Source of the DNA: Actinomycetota bacterium
GTDB taxonomy: Bacteria > Actinomycetota > Actinomycetes > Mycobacteriales > JACQDL01
Direction: 5' to 3'
DNA: 64,000 nt
Assembly (NCBI GenBank): GCA_016201065.1
Contig: JACQDL010000005.1
Location: 51,980 to 115,979, forward strand
Shown here: one piece after another, positions 38,934-47,118 of the stretch
Layout of the letters: every line of letters begins with the position of its first letter
Numbering within the stretch: position 1 is the stretch's first letter
The notes under the pieces: model-generated
What the model was told of the DNA's origin: nothing
The model's input: the letters and a program-made list of their open reading frames with translations, nothing else
The model's database searches: none
Program-made: the position numbers and the translations under genes

Positions 38934-40366
38934 GGTGCCGCCCCGAAGCCGGCGGCGGCCAGCAGCGACCGCAACGCGGCGGGATCGCCGCCGTTGATGG
39001 CGCGCTCGACCAGCACCCGCAGGTCGACCACCCGGCCGTCCGGATCGTTGAGCACGCTCGCCGTCCACCTGCTCGCGCGAGCCCATCCGGCGTGCAGCAG
39101 CGAGCCGCTGAGCGCCGATCCGACACAGTTGACCATCGTGAGGCTGCCGGCGGCGGTGCGGAGCCGGCGGGGCGCCGTGCCGATCTCCGGATCGATCGCC
39201 CGGGCCAGTCGCGGCCAGCTTCCGTCCGCGATCGCGTCGACCGCGGTGGCCATCGCCTCGGCCAGCGACCGTCGTCCGGTGGCGCCGGTCAGCGCATCCC
39301 GCGCCCTCTCTGGCGGGAGATCGAGCCGCTCGGGCGCGAGGTCCTGCACCCGCACCGGGCGTGACCGGACGCCCGGAACGTCGGCACCCGGAACGTCGGC
39401 GCCCGCGACGTCGACACCGACGAGCTCGGCACCGACGAGCTCGGCACCGACGAGCTCGCGGACGCACCAGGACTCCAGCGCGTCCGCCGCGCGCAGCGGC
39501 ACCGGTCGGGCACCGTCCCACGAGCCGCCCGCGCGGTCGGGCAGCGCGGCGACCCGCACTCCCAGCGGCGGGTGGCTGGCGGCGTGGTACGCGTCGAGCC
39601 GCTCCTCCTCGACGATGGCCTCCGCGATCCGGCGGGCGACGTACGGGTCCTCCAGCGCCACGTCGAGGGCGGCGTACAGGTCCTCCGGATAGTCGCCGTG
39701 CTCGTCGAGCAGGGCGATCCAGCGCTGCCCGAGCTGATCGAACGCGGCCGTCGCGGAGCCGGTCCGGACCAGGGCCTCGCGGGCGGCCGCCGTGCCCGCA
39801 ACTTCGGCGGCCACGGCGTCGGCGGCCAGCTCGGCGTCCCAGGAACAGGGCTGGCTGAGGCGCAGCAGCCAGCCGGCGAACCCCCGAGGCACCCGCACCG
39901 GGCGGTCGAGGCTGTCCACGAGGGAGCCCCGGACGGCGCGCAGCCATGACTCGCGCCGGTCCGCGAGGTGCCGCTGGTGGGAAAGCTCATGCGCGACGAC
40001 GGCGGCGAGCTGCGCGGCGGTCAGCCGGCGGAGCAACGGCCAGCCGAGCAGCAGCGCGAACGCCCGGGTGCCAGCGATCCGGGTCGGCACCAGCGCCGCA
40101 TCCGGCACCGGAACGACCCGCACCAGCAGTGGGGCGCGGAACCCGAGCCGCTCGGCGACGTCCCGCACGAGGCGGGCCAGCTCCGGTTCGTCGACCGCGC
40201 GGACGGCGCGCCCGGGCAGCCAGGGGGTGCGCGACGCCCTGCTGACAACGACCAACCCGAGTACCGACAGCGGCTGCCACAGCAGGTGCCGTTCGCCGGT
40301 GCCGACGGCCAGCAGGACCAGGGCGAGCACCAGGCCGGCAGGGACGAAACTGGTGGACACCGCCAT
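38930..40366 (-). CDS. M48-family membrane metallopeptidase (HtpX-like)
   Basis: 478 residues. N-terminal membrane helix, zinc motif VVAHELSHQRH (HExxH) and the third ligand in SWDAELAADAVA. C-terminal half (from ~residue 300) is unrelated to HtpX and contains a run of A(D/E)-V/L-x-G units (ELVGAELVG, GADVPGADVPG) encoded by tandem DNA repeats at about 39375-39455. Probably a membrane-bound protease facing the cytoplasm. Start ATG at 40366 without a strong ribosome-binding site, so the start is not certain. Confidence 0.82.
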   Translation of the reverse strand: MAVSTSFVPAGLVLALVLLAVGTGERHLLWQPLSVLGLVVVSRASRTPWLPGRAVRAVDEPELARLVRDVAERLGFRAPLLVRVVPVPDAALVPTRIAGTRAFALLLGWPLLRRLTAAQLAAVVAHELSHQRHLADRRESWLRAVRGSLVDSLDRPVRVPRGFAGWLLRLSQPCSWDAELAADAVAAEVAGTAAAREALVRTGSATAAFDQLGQRWIALLDEHGDYPEDLYAALDVALEDPYVARRIAEAIVEEERLDAYHAASHPPLGVRVAALPDRAGGSWDGARPVPLRAADALESWCVRELVGAELVGAELVGVDVAGADVPGADVPGVRSRPVRVQDLAPERLDLPPERARDALTGATGRRSLAEAMATAVDAIADGSWPRLARAIDPEIGTAPRRLRTAAGSLTMVNCVGSALSGSLLHAGWARASRWTASVLNDPDGRVVDLRVLVERAINGGDPAALRSLLAAAGFGAAP

Positions 40367-40503
40367 CGCCGCGATGAGTGCCCATTCACGCGCCGCCGGC
40401 CGCTTCCCGCCGCCCGCCGCGCCGCCGATGCTGGCCTCACCTCATCGCCGGCTCACCGCGCCACCGGGCACGACCCAGCGTACAAGTCACCCGACCAGCC
40501 GTC

Positions 40504-40536
40504 GTGCCCCCGGTCGGGTTCGAACCGACACTGAAG
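40504..40536 (+). repeat. Left attachment-site repeat: 3' fragment of a tRNA
   Basis: A 33-bp sequence beginning GTGCCCCCGG and ending GACACTGAAG is identical to 42903-42935, the T arm and acceptor end of the tRNA gene at 42901-42977. Similarity continues imperfectly for about 20 bp into the anticodon arm, then stops; no 5' half of a tRNA is present. This is the pattern left when an element inserts into the 3' end of a tRNA gene. Confidence 0.8.
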
Positions 40537-40972
40537 GCCCTTCCAAGGGGACCCGACGACACGCGCCGGCACCCGGGGTGACCTGCGCCTTCAGAACCTC
40601 GGATGACCAAGACAGGCAAGTTTCAGCGCGTATTCAGCACGACGCCCGGTGTCCCGGGCGCCGGGACCGTGCCCGGAGGCGAACAGCCGAGCCGTCCCCG
40701 CGCCCGCGTCCACAGGCGCCGCCGCTTCCCGCTGCCATACTTGCCGTCGTGACCGGCCCGACGACCACCCAGGGTCACCGGAACGTCCCCTCGGACGGCC
40801 AGCGCGAGCGGCCAAACGCCGGCGCCCGCAGGCTCGACCGCTCGCACGCAGGTCACAGGGCATTTCCGGCGCTCGGCACGACGCGCGGAGGCCCTCGGGA
40901 CGATCTCCGAGACACACCGCTCGCACCGGTGGTACGTTTCCCCTGGCCAGCACCCCCGTCGCAGGGGGAGCC
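40537..40972. other. Non-coding stretch before the CRISPR array (possible leader)
   Basis: About 435 bp with no credible gene. The first part is moderately AT-rich (CAGGCAAGTTTCAGCGCGTATTCAGC). Since the array's truncated repeat is at its right end, a leader and promoter on this side is expected, but no specific promoter can be assigned. Confidence 0.4.
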
Positions 40973-41853
40973 CCATTCCGGCTCGTCACGAGCCGGCCCC
41001 ATTGAAACCGTTGTGCCCGGTCGGTTCCATGCGCGTCTCCGTTCGTCCAGTCCGGCTCGTCACGAGCCGGCCCCATTGAAACCCCGCAACCGTGTAGATG
41101 CTGTTTGCGATCCGCTTCCATTCCGGCTCGTCACGAGCCGGCCCCATTGAAACCCTGTGTGCTTGTGCACGTCGACCGATAGCTCATAGCCCATTCCGGC
41201 TCGTCACGAGCCGGCCCCATTGAAACGCCGTGATCTCCTGGAGGATCTTCTCGGCGAGCCGGCCATTCCGGCTCGTCACGAGCCGGCCCCATTGAAACCC
41301 GGCCGGGATGAGAACCTTCAGCACCTTGTCGGTGCCCATTCCGGCTCGTCACGAGCCGGCCCCATTGAAACCCTCATGCACCATGCGGGACCCGTAAGCC
41401 CCACACCCATTCCGGCTCGTCACGAGCCGGCCCCATTGAAACCCGTCAACGACAAACGCTTTGCTCACACGCTCGACGTCCATTCCGGCTCGTCACGAGC
41501 CGGCCCCATTGAAACGCACCACTCGGTGCCGTGCTGGAGTTCCGGGTGCATCCATTCCGGCTCGTCACGAGCCGGCCCCATTGAAACCCGCGAGACGGCC
41601 ATCCATGCCGTCCGTCATCGGGGACCATTCCGGCTCGTCACGAGCCGGCCCCATTGAAACGATCGCGGTGAGCATCGGGATCACCTGGCTGGCATGGCCA
41701 TTCCGGCTCGTCACGAGCCGGCCCCATTGAAACCCGCGTAGGCGAGTTCTCTCGCCGTTACCTCGACCCGCCATTCCGGCTCGTCACGAGCCGGCCCCAT
41801 TGAAACTGGTGGGCAACGCCGTCCCGGTACGAGACCGGGTGCCATTCCGGCTC
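40973..41853 (+). CRISPR. CRISPR array, 12 repeats plus a truncated terminal repeat, no cas genes
   Basis: Twelve 36-nt repeats start at 40973, 41047, 41118, 41191, 41263, 41336, 41407, 41480, 41552, 41625, 41698 and 41771. Each begins CCATTCCGGCTCG and ends CCCCATTGAAAC, with a near-palindrome GGCTCG-TCA-CGAGCC inside. Only the second has a change (AGTCC for ATTCC). Spacers are 35-38 nt and all different. A thirteenth copy at 41842 keeps only the first 12 nt. The GAAAC end suggests transcription left to right. No cas gene is in the window, so the array is an orphan here. It lies inside the att-flanked element. Confidence 0.97.
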
Positions 41854-42154
41854 CTCCGAGCAACTCCGCGAGTTCCACGCCGCCCTACAGGCAGGCCAAG
41901 ACATCCCCTGCGGGTGCCTGCTCGGCCTGCCCGATCTCGGCGAAGATGTCTGGGTCGACATCGCCGGATCGGCTGCGCTCACCGGCCGCGTCCCGGCCAC
42001 GATCACCGCGCGGCTGTCCCGCCGCGCCCCCGAAGCGCCACACGTTCCTACCCACGCACCTGTCCCTCTACCGGCTCTGCTGACCCGCCAACGCCCTCCG
42101 TCGGTGGGGGAGCGGCGCCCGGGAACCAAGGTGACGACGTACACCGTCCTGTAG
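41849..42154 (+). pseudogene. 3' part of an excisionase/HTH-like gene, 5' end replaced by the CRISPR array
   Basis: An open frame without a start codon reads out of the truncated thirteenth repeat: SSEQLREFHAALQAGQDI, PCGCLLGLPDLGEDVWVDIA, then GSAALTGRVPATITARLSRR, ending TAG at 42152-42154. The last segment looks like an excisionase-type helix-turn-helix. Such proteins are encoded just before tyrosine integrases on actinomycete integrative elements, and an integrase remnant does follow. The 5' end is missing, so it is probably not functional. Confidence 0.6.
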
Positions 42155-42181
42155 TCCGTCGACGGCCGGGGTTTCAGGAAG

Positions 42182-42841
42182 GCCTAACGCACGAAGGGGC
42201 AGGCCGAGAGCTTCAGGTCCGCGCCCGGCACGGCGGCAGCCGGGGTGAGGCGTTCCACACCGACTCGGACCTGCCAGTGGCCATGCAACTCCCGGCGCAA
42301 CACGGCCAACGCCACCCTGGCGCTGCTAGCCACCGACCGGGACCGTCCCGACGCCAAGACGCTGAGGAAGGCGCTCACGACGTGGTCGTTCAACGCCCGC
42401 AACCGCGCCGACAACGAGCCACCCGCCGAGGTTCGACGCGACCTCGGTGACCTCATGGAACCCACGGTGATTCGCGGCGTGCTCGTCAACGCGCTGGAGT
42501 ACGCCGTCGAACGGAAGTTGCTCCCCCACAACCCGGTCCGGTCGGTGACCTGGACCGTGCCGAAGTCCGTCAAGACGGTGGACAAACGGGTCGTCGTGAA
42601 CCCGACTCAGGCGGTGACACTGCTGGTGGCGTTCTTCGGCGTCCACGCAGGTCACGGGTGCGTCCTGGACCGACAGCGGGCGACGACGGGAACCACAGCA
42701 GCTCAAACACCGCGCGATGGGCGACACCCACTCGACCCCGCGCCCTCCCGAGCTGACCCGGCTGCTGCACCGGCACCTGGCCGAGCACGGCACGGCCCCG
42801 GACAGCCGGCTGTTCCGGCGGACACAGCCGGACCCCCGTAA
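42182..42841 (+). pseudogene. Tyrosine recombinase (integrase) remnant with frameshifts
   Basis: Integrase-like segments occur in order but in changing frames: TKGQAESFR near 42191, then GGSRGEAFHTDSDLPVAM, then KTLRKALTTWSFNAR, NALEYAVERKLLPHNPV and VDKRVVVNPTQA (core-binding domain), and finally HSTPRPPELTRLLHRHLAEH and DSRLFR near 42722-42835 in another frame. The catalytic R...HxxR...Y domain is largely missing. This is the decayed integrase of the element, lying next to the tRNA attachment site as expected. Confidence 0.8.
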
Positions 42842-42851
42842 GACAAGATCG

Positions 42852-42880
42852 GCCCCTGACCAAACGTGCTGGTCAGGGGC
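42852..42880 (+). terminator. Rho-independent terminator
   Basis: A perfect 10-bp stem (GCCCCTGACC at 42852-42861 and GGTCAGGGGC at 42871-42880) with a 9-nt loop, followed by TGTTTC. It ends plus-strand transcription after the integrase remnant. Confidence 0.85.
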
Positions 42881-42900
42881 TGTTTCGCGGGTGGTGGGGG

Positions 42901-42977
42901 TGGTGCCCCCGGTCGGGTTCGAACCGACACTGAAGCCCTTTTAAGGGGCCGGCCTCTGCCTTTTGGGCTACGGGGGC
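42901..42977 (-). tRNA. tRNA gene used as attachment site; anticodon loop reads UAA (isotype uncertain)
   Basis: On the minus strand: acceptor GCCCCCG pairs with CGGGGGC, discriminator A, encoded CCA at 42903-42901, T arm GTCGG-TTCGAAC-CCGAC. Anticodon stem GGCCC/GGGCT closes loop CTTAAAA, anticodon TAA, which would read UUA (Leu). The variable loop is short (class I), unlike normal tRNA-Leu, and the D stem is weak (3 bp). Either an unusual tRNA or one that has changed identity. Its 3' end faces the element and matches the left repeat at 40504. Confidence 0.7.
42903..42935 (+). repeat. Right attachment-site repeat within the tRNA gene
   Basis: Identical over 33 bp to 40504-40536, in the same orientation. 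It covers the 3' third of the intact tRNA, so this is the end where the tRNA was restored on integration. The two copies bound about 2.4 kb. Confidence 0.8.
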
Positions 42978-43192
42978 CCTCCGAGGCTAGCCAGGCACGG
43001 ACGGCCATGCAGCCGATTGCCCGAACGCGCAACCCCAAAGCGCAGGGGTCCGGCGGCAACCACATCGGGGCCGGTGGCGTCCTTGGTGTCGAAGTGGTGA
43101 GAGTCGGGACAACCCGCGCGGTGAGCCCGTCCGCACTGCTAGATTTCGGCGGTTTCCGGGCGGTAGACGCAGCGGCGGAATGGACATCACGA

Positions 43193-44368
43193 ATGAAGCG
43201 AAGCGTCCTGCTAGTAGGCGTGCTGGTCGTCGCGGTGGCGTTCACGGTGCTTGCCCGGATCCAACCGCACACCGGGCCCAACGCCGCCGCAGGTACCCTG
43301 GGCCGCGCGGCGCCCGCGGCACCGAGCCCGCCGCCACCGACGCCGACGGTCAGCACGGCGCCACCGGTGGACCCGGACTCGTTCTTCACGCCGACGAGGC
43401 TCGCCCCGGGGCAGCGTCCGCCGCAGTTCATCGTGGTCTCCTTCGACGGCGCCGGATCACACCAGAAGTGGGACTACTGGCGCCGTGTCGCGGAGCGGTC
43501 ACACATGCGCTTCACCGGGTTCCTCTCCGGCATCTACCTGGTCGGCAGCGAACACCGGACCGCCTACCGCGGGCCGGGCCACTCCCCCGGGCGCGCCTCG
43601 ATCGGGTTTCCGGCCACCGCCGACGTTCCCGCGCTGATCAGCGACCTGAACGAGGCATGGCGGCGCGGCTACGAGATCGGCACGCACTACAACGGGCACT
43701 TCTGCAGCGGTGCCGGTTACTCCGGCGGCCAGTGGACGACCGCGGACTGGTCCAGCGAGCTGAACCAGTTCTTCGGCTTCTACCGGAGCTACCGGCAGAT
43801 CAACCAGGACCCGACGATGCCGACGCTGGAGGTGCCGGCGAGCAGCATCAAGGGTGGCCGGACGCCGTGCCTGGAGGACCGGCCGGACCAGCTGATGCCG
43901 GCGCTGCGCAAGTACGCCCTCAGCTACGACTCCAGCGGGATCCAGGACGGGCTGGCCTGGCCGAAGCGGAACGGCTACCGGATCTGGGAGTTCCCGATGG
44001 CGTATGTGCCGATGCCCGGCCGACCCAACGGTGTCGTGTCGATGGACTACAACTTCTGGGTCAAGCAGACCGGCAGCCCGCCGCGGGCCGGCAACAGCGT
44101 GGCGGACTCGCAGCAGGTGATCGCCACCTACCGACGGATGTACGAGGCCGCCTACCAGGGCAACCGCGCGCCGCTGATCCTCGGCAACCACTTCAACAGC
44201 TGGAACAACAACGCCTACACCGCGGCGCTGACCAGCTTCGTCCAGGACTACTGCGGGAGGCCGGACACCTACTGCGTGCCCTACCGGGACGTGATCCGGT
44301 GGATGGAGACGCAGGACCCCACCGTGCTGACCCGGCTGCAGAACCTACCGGCCGTCGACACCGTCTGA
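43193..44368 (+). CDS. Secreted polysaccharide-deacetylase-like protein
   Basis: 391 residues. An N-terminal membrane anchor or signal (VLLVGVLVVAVAFTVLARI), a Pro/Ala/Thr linker, then a NodB-like barrel: FIVVSFDGAG (first Asp), EIGTHYNGHFCSG (HxxxH zinc motif) and late strands LILGNHFNSWNNNAY. The usual TFDDG is changed to SFDGAG, so catalytic activity is not assured. It would act on cell-surface polysaccharide or peptidoglycan. ATG at 43193; the ribosome-binding site is weak. Its end overlaps the convergent UDG gene by 24 bp. Confidence 0.8.
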   Translation: MKRSVLLVGVLVVAVAFTVLARIQPHTGPNAAAGTLGRAAPAAPSPPPPTPTVSTAPPVDPDSFFTPTRLAPGQRPPQFIVVSFDGAGSHQKWDYWRRVAERSHMRFTGFLSGIYLVGSEHRTAYRGPGHSPGRASIGFPATADVPALISDLNEAWRRGYEIGTHYNGHFCSGAGYSGGQWTTADWSSELNQFFGFYRSYRQINQDPTMPTLEVPASSIKGGRTPCLEDRPDQLMPALRKYALSYDSSGIQDGLAWPKRNGYRIWEFPMAYVPMPGRPNGVVSMDYNFWVKQTGSPPRAGNSVADSQQVIATYRRMYEAAYQGNRAPLILGNHFNSWNNNAYTAALTSFVQDYCGRPDTYCVPYRDVIRWMETQDPTVLTRLQNLPAVDTV

Positions 44369-45196
44369 GCTGTCCGAGCTGTCCGAGCTGTCCGAGCTGT
44401 CCGAGCTGTCTGAGCTGTCCGGGCCGTCCGAGCCGTCCGGGCCGTCCGGGTCGTGGCGGGCCGCCAGGGCGACGGCCCGGGCGAGTACCGCGTCCAGCAT
44501 CGGCGCGGTGAGCCGGCCGGTGAAGGTGTTCTGCTGGCTCACGTGATAGCTGGCCAGCACGTGGACGCCCAGCCCGTCGACGGCGACCTCGACACCGTGA
44601 CCGAACGCCGGCACGGCGACCGGCACCGGATGACCGGCCGCCCGCAGCGCGGCCCAGAGGGCCGTCCAGCCGAACGCGCCGAGCACGAGGAACACCCGGA
44701 GCGTCGGTGCCAGCAGCGCGAGCTCGCGGTCCAGCCAGCCCCGGCAGGTGTCCCGCTCGGCAGGCGTGGGCCTGTTGGCAGGCGGGGCACAGCGCACGGC
44801 CGCGGTGATCCGCACGCCGTGCAGCCGCAGCCCGTCGTCGACGCCGACCGAGGCGGCCCGGCTGGCGAGCCCGGCGCGGTGCAGCGCGGCGTACAACCAC
44901 TCGCCGCTGCGATCGCCGGTGAACATCCGGCCGGTGCGGTTCGCCCCGTGCGCGGCCGGCGCGAGGCCGACGACGCAGATGCGGGCGTCGGCCGGACCGA
45001 AGCCGGGCACCGGTCGGCCCCAGTACTCCTGGTCCCGGTACGCCGCCCGCCGGTCCCGAGCGACCTGCTCCCGCCACTCCACCAGGCGCGGGCAGGCGCG
45101 GCAGCCGGTGATCCGCGCGTCGAGCCCGGCAAGGTCCCGGGCCGCTGCGGCGCTCCGGCGTACGGCGGCGGCGTCCCACCCGCCCGGACCGATCAC
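44345..45196 (-). CDS. Type-5 uracil-DNA glycosylase (UdgB-like)
   Basis: 283 residues. Iron-sulfur cysteines in ITGCRACPRL, AVRCAPP and DTCRGWL; active-site segments VVGLAPAAHGANRTGRMFTGD and SYHVSQQNTFTGRLT match family 5 UDGs. It removes uracil and related bases from DNA. The GTG at 45196 (VIGPGGWDAAAVRR) is preceded by a GAGGAGG ribosome-binding site. The C-terminus is a run of DSS units encoded by a 9-bp tandem repeat at about 44368-44410, probably a recent expansion. Confidence 0.88.
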   Translation of the reverse strand: MIGPGGWDAAAVRRSAAAARDLAGLDARITGCRACPRLVEWREQVARDRRAAYRDQEYWGRPVPGFGPADARICVVGLAPAAHGANRTGRMFTGDRSGEWLYAALHRAGLASRAASVGVDDGLRLHGVRITAAVRCAPPANRPTPAERDTCRGWLDRELALLAPTLRVFLVLGAFGWTALWAALRAAGHPVPVAVPAFGHGVEVAVDGLGVHVLASYHVSQQNTFTGRLTAPMLDAVLARAVALAARHDPDGPDGSDGPDSSDSSDSSDSSDSSDSSDGVDGR

Positions 45197-45313
45197 CGCC
45201 CACCTCCTCACGCACGGCCGGTCGATCGGACCACTCAACCACGTCGCCGTCCAGCGGATGTGCTTGGCTGGGACCGTGACCTGCAACAGGTGCAGCCGCG
45301 ACGGAGGTGGCCC

Positions 45314-45664
45314 GTGGGCAAGCTGATCTACCGGACGCTCACCCTGGCGTTCGCGATCCCGATCGGTGTCGTGTCCCGGCGGGCGCTGGACCGCGCGTGG
45401 CGGGGCACCCAGGGTGGCGACCCGCCGCACGATCCGCAGTCCCCGAACGCCCGGTTCACCGATGTGCTGGCCTGGGCCGGGTTGTCCGCCCTCGCCGTGG
45501 CGTCCGCGCGGTTCCTCGCCTCCCGGGGAGCGGCGGTGGCCTACCGCGCGCTGACCGGCCGCACCGCGCCCGGGTATGCGGAGCCGGCCACCCGGGAACT
45601 CCCGCCCGCGGCTAGCCCGCGTGCAGCGAGGCGGCCAGCCCGTCGAGGATGTCGTGCTCGCTGA
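45314..45664 (+). CDS. DUF4235-type small membrane protein
   Basis: 116 residues. N-terminal GKLIYRTLTLAFAIPIGVVSRRALDRAWR and a second helix FTDVLAWAGLSALAVASARFLASRGAA match the two-helix DUF4235 family. GTG at 45314 follows a GGAGGTGG ribosome-binding site. The last 53 bp overlap the convergent ppx gene; the basic C-terminal tail may be an extension. Function unknown. Confidence 0.78.
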   Translation: MGKLIYRTLTLAFAIPIGVVSRRALDRAWRGTQGGDPPHDPQSPNARFTDVLAWAGLSALAVASARFLASRGAAVAYRALTGRTAPGYAEPATRELPPAASPRAARRPARRGCRAR

Positions 45665-46547
45665 CCACCATGCTCGCCAACCCGAGCTCGATCATGATCA
45701 CCCGGAGGACGAGAGCCCCCGCCGCGATCACGTCCACCCGACCCGGGTGGATCACGGTCCGAGCCGCCCGCTGCTCGTGCCCGGAGGTGAGCAAGAGCTC
45801 GGCGACCTCCGCCACCGTGGCCGCGGTGAGAATGCTGTGGTGGATCCGGCCGGAGTCGTAACGGTCCAGGCCCAGCGCCACGCCCGCGATGGTGGTGATC
45901 GACCCGGCGACCCCCACGAAGGTGCGGGCCTGCCCCACCGGTACCCGCTCGCGCGCCACCGCGAGCGCGAACCGCACGTCGGCCTCGGCGCCGGCCACCT
46001 GGTCGGGGGTCGGCGGGTCGTCCCGCAGGTGCCGCTCGGTCAACCGCACCGAGCCGACGTCCATCGAGTGCGCACCGGCGACGACGTACCCGCCGGCCGG
46101 ACCCGGTGAGCCCACCACCAGCTCGGTCGAGCCACCGCCGATGTCGCAGACCAGGAACGGCGGCTCCGCGCCGGCCAGCCCACGCACCGCTCCGGTGAAG
46201 GACAGCCGGGCCTCCTCGTCCCCGGTGATCACCTCCGGGATCACCCCGATGGTCTCCCGCACCACCGCCTCGAAGTCAGCCCGGTTCGCGGCATCCCGGG
46301 TGGCGCTGGTGGCGGCCACCCGCACCGCCCCCACACCGAGGTCGCGGATCGCCTCGCCGTAGTCGGCGAGCACAGCGCGGGTGCGTTCCAGCGCGGCGTC
46401 GGCGAGCCGGCCGCTCGCATCCACGCCCTGCCCGAGCCGGGTGATCTCCATCCGGCGCACGACGTCGCGCTGACCGTCGCCGTCGCCATCGGCGATGAGG
46501 AGCCGGACCGAGTTGGTGCCGCAGTCCACGGCGGCGACACGAGCCAC
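45612..46547 (-). CDS. ppx: Exopolyphosphatase / guanosine pentaphosphatase (Ppx/GppA)
   Basis: 311 residues, ASKHA fold: VAAVDCGTNSVRLLIAD (phosphate 1), AVRVAATSATRDAANR, LVCDIGGGSTELV (phosphate 2) and VGVAGSITTIAGVALGL. It hydrolyses polyphosphate or pppGpp and so links to the stringent response. GTG at 46547 with a strong GGGAGGGAGG ribosome-binding site. It follows the eno-ftsB-DUF501 genes on the same strand, a conserved actinobacterial order. Confidence 0.9.
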   Translation of the reverse strand: MARVAAVDCGTNSVRLLIADGDGDGQRDVVRRMEITRLGQGVDASGRLADAALERTRAVLADYGEAIRDLGVGAVRVAATSATRDAANRADFEAVVRETIGVIPEVITGDEEARLSFTGAVRGLAGAEPPFLVCDIGGGSTELVVGSPGPAGGYVVAGAHSMDVGSVRLTERHLRDDPPTPDQVAGAEADVRFALAVARERVPVGQARTFVGVAGSITTIAGVALGLDRYDSGRIHHSILTAATVAEVAELLLTSGHEQRAARTVIHPGRVDVIAAGALVLRVIMIELGLASMVVSEHDILDGLAASLHAG

Positions 46548-46617
46548 GTCGAATGCCTCCCTCCCCGGTGCGAATGCCCCGGGCTGGCCCATCCTGCCGG
46601 GTCGGGCCGCCCGGCGG

Positions 46618-47118
46618 CTAGGTGCAGGGACCGGCGGCCCACCACGGTGGCAGCAGCGCGAGCGCCTCGTCACCGAGCGGGTTCACGCCGGGTCCCGCGG
46701 CGAGGCTGTGCGCGACGAGCACGTGCAGGCACTTGACCCGGTCGGGCATCCCGCCGGCCGAGGTTCCCGCGATCTCCGGGACGGCGGCGATCTCCGCACG
46801 GCGGGCCAGGTACCGCTCATGGGCGCGGCGGTAGGCACCGGCCAGCTCCGGTTCGGTCGCCAGGCGGGCGGTCATGGCACGCATGAGGCCGGAGGACTCC
46901 AGACTGCTGATCGCCGCGGCGGCCCGGGGGCAGGTCAGGTAGTACAGCGTCGGGAACGGCGTACCGTCCGCAAGCCTGGGCGCGGTCTCCACCACGTCGG
47001 GAAGACCGCACGGGCATCGGTGGGCCACCGCCCGCATCGCGCGCGTCGGCCGGCCGAGCTGTGCGGCGACGGTGGCACGGTCGGCGGTGTCGCGGTCGGC
47101 GGCGGCGGCAGGGGTCAC
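46618..47118 (-). CDS. DUF501 domain protein
   Basis: 166 residues. VAHRCPCGLPDVVETAPRL, TPFPTLYYLTCPRA and VKCLHVLVAHSLAAGPGVNPLGDEAL match DUF501 proteins, which sit between ftsB/divIC and ppx in most actinobacteria. GTG at 47118 overlaps the ftsB stop by 4 bp. The conserved Cys and His residues suggest metal binding. Function unknown; context suggests a link with cell division or envelope. Confidence 0.88.
   Translation of the reverse strand: MTPAAAADRDTADRATVAAQLGRPTRAMRAVAHRCPCGLPDVVETAPRLADGTPFPTLYYLTCPRAAAAISSLESSGLMRAMTARLATEPELAGAYRRAHERYLARRAEIAAVPEIAGTSAGGMPDRVKCLHVLVAHSLAAGPGVNPLGDEALALLPPWWAAGPCT

Noticed and set aside
36579..39692. A very long open frame (over 1000 codons) antisense to the transporter and M48 genes
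   Set aside because: The encoded sequence is a GC-skew artefact rich in Arg, Pro, Gly and His; the minus-strand genes have clear motifs and ribosome-binding sites.
40504..40580. Possible second tRNA gene at 40.5 kb
   Set aside because: Only the 3' half matches; the 5' acceptor and D arm are missing, so it is an attachment-site remnant.
41220..41774. Open frames with repeated peptides such as GSSRAGPIET or RLVTSRNG
   Set aside because: They are translations of the CRISPR repeats, not proteins.
42890..42944. Peptide PPVGFEPTLK in plus-strand frames
   Set aside because: This is a well-known artefact of translating tRNA T arms on the opposite strand.
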